A stretch of 64,000 nt of DNA from positions 53,996,410-54,060,409 of the forward strand of contig JBCFYV010000001.1 of assembly GCA_039000515.1 (NCBI GenBank), written 5' to 3'. Of the stretch, positions 59,521-64,000 are shown one piece after another; position 1 is the stretch's first letter, and every line of letters begins with the position of its first letter. A model generated the notes under the pieces. That model was not told the origin of the DNA and did no database searches. It saw only the letters and a list, made by a program, of their open reading frames with translations. Source of the DNA: Timema cristinae. Lineage: Eukaryota > Arthropoda > Insecta > Phasmatodea > Timematidae. The position numbers and the translations under genes were made by a program.

Positions 59521-61394
59521 ATATAAAGTCCGTTCACGATAGGTTTTTACTTGATGACAGTTCGAAAATCATATGTTTAGGTTTTGGGTTGCCAACACTT
59601 GTAAAATATCACTGTTTTGTTTTAAATGTAAAGATCTTTAACTACCTGTTATGTTTTACATTTAAAATAACGTAAACTAAAGTTTTCTCAAATTATTTCA
59701 TATTTTTAAATAATTTCTTTTCAACCAACTAGAAACAATATTTTAAACATAATTAAAGTAATTATTCCTCGTTTTGGAACGTTATTGATTTTGTTAATAT
59801 AGTGCACACTTCAAAACCTTTTAATACAGCCACATTATTTACTTGAAAAAGAGAAAATGCTTGTCATTTTTTCTACATACTATAAATGATTTTATGATTA
59901 TTATATCTTATTTTGAAATACTTAACTGAATAAAAGTATTTTCATCAACTGCGTGTCTGCATCATTGTAAAATCTTGTTTACCGTCATGTTCAAACATAT
60001 GGTTTAAATTGGTTAGTCGCCATTTTGAAGCTGTGTTCGTTAAAGTTTTTTGTGAAAGTGGTGTAAATATTTTTTAAGTGGAATAAAACGATATCTGCTT
60101 AAGATCATTTTTCTTCTCTCCACTATGTTTACAATATTTGTGGAGGAACCAACATGGGCTGGATATATATTGATATTCAAATTACAAATCCCTGTAGAAT
60201 ATAATTATTTCCATTAGTTCTGTTTTTTGTATGACGATGTACACTGGATCGGTTGCTTGCGCCTGCTATAACTGTAGAGGCAACCAGCTGAGCTGTTGGT
60301 ACATGATGGCAGCTATAATTTAACTTTAGATTTGTTCATAATTTCACTTAAAACAGTTTTGTACTGATAATCCCCACAAAGGTTCGGTAGGTATTTTAAT
60401 TATGTTTCCAACGTGCACACGCGACCTTTTTTTCCAATAAATGACATTCTCTACTCTTGAGAAACTCCAAAGGTAGGTCCCGACCAGCTTTTAGCGTTAC
60501 TCATATCCCTTAGGGGTCATCCATAAACCACGTAACGCTTTGAGGGGGGAGGGAAGGGGGAGCTCTAATGTCTACATGCTGTTACATGGGGGGAGGGTGG
60601 GGTGTATCAAAGTATTACGTAACACAGACCTTATACTCAAATTCTAACGTTCAAAAATTATTGTTCATGTTTTCACCTTTGATAAACATACTTATGAATA
60701 ACTTCCGAATATCTGTGGTGTTGAGAATGTAAGTTTGCACTTACTTTTTGTTTATCAATATTTCGAATGTGTTTAGGTGGCATTGTCTGCCCGAGACTAT
60801 GAATATCAAGCACATTCGAAAATACATATTTTCATGTGGATGACAGTGACATGTTTATACTCACAGCATTTGTTTAGATTTGTCCATCCACTGACCCCCT
60901 CAGGTGCTTTTAGTTGGACAACTGTCAATCAAAGTGGACTTAATTTTAAGTTTAGTTGTGTTTGAGTATAATTTAAATTCCTACTGCACATTCTTTTACA
61001 TAGGCCGAGAATAATCGCTTGTGTTTGTATAAAAACAAAATATAATTTCTTTAAAAAGAAGAGACTTGTTCAATACTTGCATATAAAAAGCAATATCCAG
61101 AAAAAATATTGTAAGAGTCTCAAAAAGATGTAGTGAAATGTATAAAGAAGGAAAAGTCCTGAAGGGACCCAAATTGTCTAAGACCAGCCCTAAGTGTTTA
61201 CCTTGGTAAATAATGTGTAAATTCGGTTTATGGAATCAATAAAAATAGTTCTTAACGATCTTCTTTTTATTTACATTTTCTTATTTAAATTAGTTGTCAC
61301 ACAAGTCGCACAAATAAAATACATACTGAGTCATTGAGGCTGTAACTTTAATCTATGGAAGTTCTGGCAACTTTTTTAGATAGCAGTACATACG

Positions 61395-61398
<4 letters not shown>
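59521..61398. other. Unique right flank, no gene recognised
   Basis: AT-rich. A MITE-like TACGTAA patch lies at about 60,505-60,630. A short open frame at 60,777-60,965 follows a possible acceptor (GTGTTTAG) but has no recognisable motif. Confidence 0.4.

Positions 61399-61467
<69 letters not shown>
61399..61467. repeat. (AT)n microsatellite
   Basis: About 34 uninterrupted AT units. Confidence 0.95.
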
Positions 61468-61468
<1 letters not shown>

Positions 61469-61515
61469 TTAACGGTATATATGTGAAAAACATGTTACAA
61501 CAAATTTAACTTTGA

Positions 61516-61710
61516 CTTTACAGATCTTTCATGAGCAAATTGATCTGTGTCCAACATCATTCTTGCAAACCGGTCTTGGTCTTTACAGATCTTTCATGAG
61601 CAAATTGATCTGTGTCCAACATCATTCTTGCAAACCGGTCTTGGTCTTTACAGATCTATCATGAGCAAATTGATCTGTGTCCAACATCATTCTTGCAAAC
61701 CGGTCTTGAT
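61516..61710 (+). repeat. Three tandem 65-bp copies spanning a splice acceptor
   Basis: The unit CTTTACAG|ATCTTTCATGAGCAAATT... to CCGGTCTTG(G/A)T starts at 61,516, 61,581 and 61,646, nearly identical. It includes an acceptor-like CTTTACAG and the first part of the exon described next. Confidence 0.93.
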
Positions 61711-61774
61711 CTTGTCTGTACTCTGCTGAAAAATGCCAAGGATCCGCGAGAGTTCAAACACTTATTTAGTTACT
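61654..61774 (+). CDS. Candidate single exon of an unidentified gene
   Basis: An open frame from the third CTTTACAG acceptor to a GTGAGT donor at 61,775 encodes about 40 residues, including HEQIDLCPTSFLQTGLDL and KNAKDPREFKHLF. The composition is protein-like and both splice signals are good. The 5' half of the exon with its acceptor is triplicated; because 65 is not a multiple of 3, using an upstream copy without splicing would shift the frame. No further exon could be joined in phase, and the protein was not recognised. It may be a relic. Confidence 0.35.
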
Positions 61775-61810
61775 GTGAGTTATACAAAAATCAATTATAT
61801 TCATAAAATA

Positions 61811-63152
61811 CAATACTATAAAAGTTTGTTATTTTAAAGCATGTAATAAAGTGTTAAGCAACCATATTTTATATTGTTTACGGACTTTTAATAGGATATT
61901 GTGACTGAAAGCAATATAATATAAGTAAATAGTCAACTTTAATTTTTTTGTAGAAGAACTGAATTGTATATCCTCTGATTTTCATTGTGGTCAAGTGGGT
62001 TATATAACTACGATATTTTAAAATAACAATACTTTGATTCACCAGAAAAACGTTTTCGTATTTTAATTTTAAAAGTTACCGTTAAATATTACACTTGGCA
62101 ACACATATCTTTTTAACGATTTTGTCCGTTGGAAGGGTGTGGTTTTAAAAAAAATTAGGCTCTATGGTTGATAATTCTTTCAGGATTGATGTCACTTTGT
62201 GTACATTTCCAAACGCTCTTCTTGGCTTATCGCGGGAAAAATTATATTAGCCTACCTCGAATTGTTCTAATATACTATAAAAGAAAATTACACTTAGTAA
62301 TGCTGTTAAAACCATTCATCAATATATTTTCTTTAGATAAACATACATGGATGTATATCTTTATTCAAACAAATTAGCGAACCATTTAAAACTGCCATTG
62401 CTGCTTTTCATGTGTTCAAGGAAGAAAGAGGTAATCGAAATTTTTCTAAACTCTTATACACGACGCAATCTATTTCACCTTTAGTGAAATTGGTTGAATT
62501 ATGCTAATGTTTCAAGTTCTAATATTTCTAGTCAATTTTACCTTTAGTAAAATTCAATTTCAAATCATGAAAATGTTTCTAATTTAAATGTTATGGACCA
62601 AAACATCTTCCATGAATAATTATGGGTGATAATAATGTTTGCGATATGGACAGCCTACTCTAGCGTTGTGTTATGATACATATCGATGCCTATACCATTT
62701 TACGTCATACTATATGTGGTTATTGCACCTTCTTCTATATTTGAATCAAATAAAATACTGGTATTCTCTTGGGCCTGACTAATATTTCTGGGACTTCAAA
62801 GGTGGTTACAGTTAAAAGGCTTTTGCAGGGGATTAGACCTTTTGCTGTTAGTTGAGGAACACATTATTGATCATGTGGTTGGACATTTACACTTCCTCCG
62901 AAATTTAAGCTTTTCAGGAAATGTCTATATGGCCTATAATTCATTCACGACCTAAGTTTACATGGGTGACAGATCGAAATGTTACTAGAAGTAATCCCTA
63001 ATATATCACTACGCCAACAGCTGATATCTATCACTTTGGATTAGTGTAATGAAAACAGATGGTAATATATTAATGTGATAGTTAACCACAGTAATTTAGG
63101 CCAATATTATTTATATATTTATTTAAGGACGGATACAAGTGATTAATATACG
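61811..63152. other. Unique flank, no gene recognised
   Basis: AT-rich DNA with only short open frames (for example 62,168-62,377). TTTCACCTTTAGTGAAATT and TTTTACCTTTAGTAAAATT near 62,475 and 62,535 are small palindromes. Confidence 0.4.
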
Positions 63153-63271
63153 TCTTGTCAGAGGTGAAGGAAGGGTTTGGCAATCAGATAAATCTGTGTC
63201 GGGACCGAGGATTTGAACCCGAGCCTCCAACACAGAAGTCTGATACCTTACCCCTAGACCATCAGGTCACC
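63153..63271 (-). mobile_element. tRNA-derived SINE, 3'-truncated copy
   Basis: Only the head of the SINE seen at 48,404 and 57,466. On the minus strand it has TGGTCTAGGGGTAAGG and GGTTCAAATCC (a perfect B box). The 3' part of the body and the tail are missing. Confidence 0.75.
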
Positions 63272-63283
63272 TATAAACATATA

Positions 63284-64000
63284 CGAGGCGTGTTTTTTTT
63301 AAGTAAGTACCGTTTTGAAATTAAAAACACACCAAGTGTACTTTTTAATCAATTTTATTTTTACGTGAAAGCCTATACTTTAATCTACTTTTCAACATAA
63401 TTTCCACCAATATTAAGGCATTTGTAGTATCGTACAACCAGCTTTTGAATTCCATCCTCATAGAAATCTGCCGCCTGATTTGATAACCACAGCAACACGG
63501 CCGTTTTGAGGTCATCATCATCGTCGTGGCGCTGACCACCAAGATGCTGTTTTAAATGCAGGAACAAGTGGTAGTCACTAGGCGCTAGATCGGGACTGTA
63601 CGGAGGGTGATCAAGTTGTTTCCAGCCAAATGATGCGATGAGATCTTAGGTACGATTAGCCACATGTGGACGGGCATTGTCATGAAGCAAAACAATCCCC
63701 TAACTCAGCATGCCTCGCCTTTTGTTTTGGATTGCACGGCGCAGTTTAGTTAAGGTCTCACAATAAGTCTCAGAATTTATTGTGTCACCACGAGGCAAAA
63801 AATCCACGAGCAACACCCCCTTCCTATCCCAAAACACAGTACACATGATTTTTCGGGCTGAAATTGTTTGCTTGAACTTCACTTTCTTGGGTGATGTTGA
63901 ATGCCACCATTCCATGGATTGTTGTTTCGATTCCGGCGTAACATGAGCCACCCATGTTTCGTCACCTGTGACAATTTGACTTAAAAAATCATCACCAAAA
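63284..64000 (-). mobile_element. mariner transposon, 3' part (runs off the window)
   Basis: A terminal repeat-like CGAGGCGTGTTTTTTTTAAGTAAGTACCG begins at 63,284 right after a TA (63,282-63,283), the mariner target. The transposase reads on the minus strand to a stop near 63,390. Its 5' part lies beyond the window. Confidence 0.85.
63388..64000 (-). pseudogene. mariner transposase, C-terminal part with two stops
   Basis: The catalytic core of a mariner transposase, a cut-and-paste DDD enzyme. GDETWVAHVT (first Asp) lies near 63,972-63,943, LLHDNARPHV (second Asp) near 63,690 and PYSPDLAPSDYHLF (third Asp) near 63,585. There are 34 residues between the second and third Asp, as expected for D,D34D. 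Two in-frame stops, TAG just before GIVLLHDN (near 63,703) and TAA after ANRT (near 63,648), inactivate it. The rest is otherwise open, so the copy is fairly young. Confidence 0.88.

Noticed and set aside
60777..60965. 62-codon plus-strand frame
   Set aside because: No motif, no partner exon in phase, and only one acceptor-like sequence.

Overview
The window is eukaryotic, visibly AT-rich nuclear DNA, most likely from an insect (possibly a hemipteran; this is inferred from the transposon types and is not proven). Introns, tRNA-derived SINEs, a Ty3/Gypsy LTR retrotransposon, a mariner and several broken DNA transposons rule out a bacterial or phage source. Almost all of it, from position 1 to about 59,520, is a tandem array of four diverged copies of one unit. 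Each unit carries, on the minus strand, a gene whose exons I could reconstruct by comparing the copies: a non-coding first exon behind a conserved TATA-like motif, then coding exons of 88, 97 and 185 nt, then a fourth exon of 279 nt, followed by a short tail. The predicted product is a secreted protein with a hydrophobic signal peptide and two fibronectin type III (FN3)-like domains with cysteines and many N-glycosylation sequons.

Layout. Gene copy G1 (exons 3520-5273; the rest lies before the window) is followed by a complete, very young Gypsy element (6725-15101), an 18-bp minisatellite and intergenic repeats. G2 (22,300-25,053) has a fourth exon full of small indels. G3 (32,259-43,337) has a huge intron 3 holding a Ginger/KRBA2-like integrase relic and a 5.4-kb TIR transposon with another transposase fragment nested in it. 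Its fourth exon has a one-base deletion, and a solo LTR lies in its 3' region. G4 (51,281-54,416) is the only copy that reads through exon 4 intact. Beyond 59,520 the array ends. The right flank holds an AT microsatellite, a triplicated 65-bp exon start, a SINE and the 3' half of a mariner (minus strand, running off the window).

How the parts relate. The FN3 genes are the only good host-gene candidates, and everything else is mobile or simple-sequence DNA that has diversified the copies. Because the copies are paralogous, several insertions can be dated and bounded exactly: empty sites for the Gypsy element and the solo LTR are present elsewhere in the window. The pattern of shared insertions is contradictory (G1 with G3 in intron 3, but G1 with G4 and G2 with G3 in the 5' part). 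This suggests unequal exchange or gene conversion. Many differences are single-base indels, including in a retroelement whose LTRs are nearly identical, so some frame breaks may be assembly errors.
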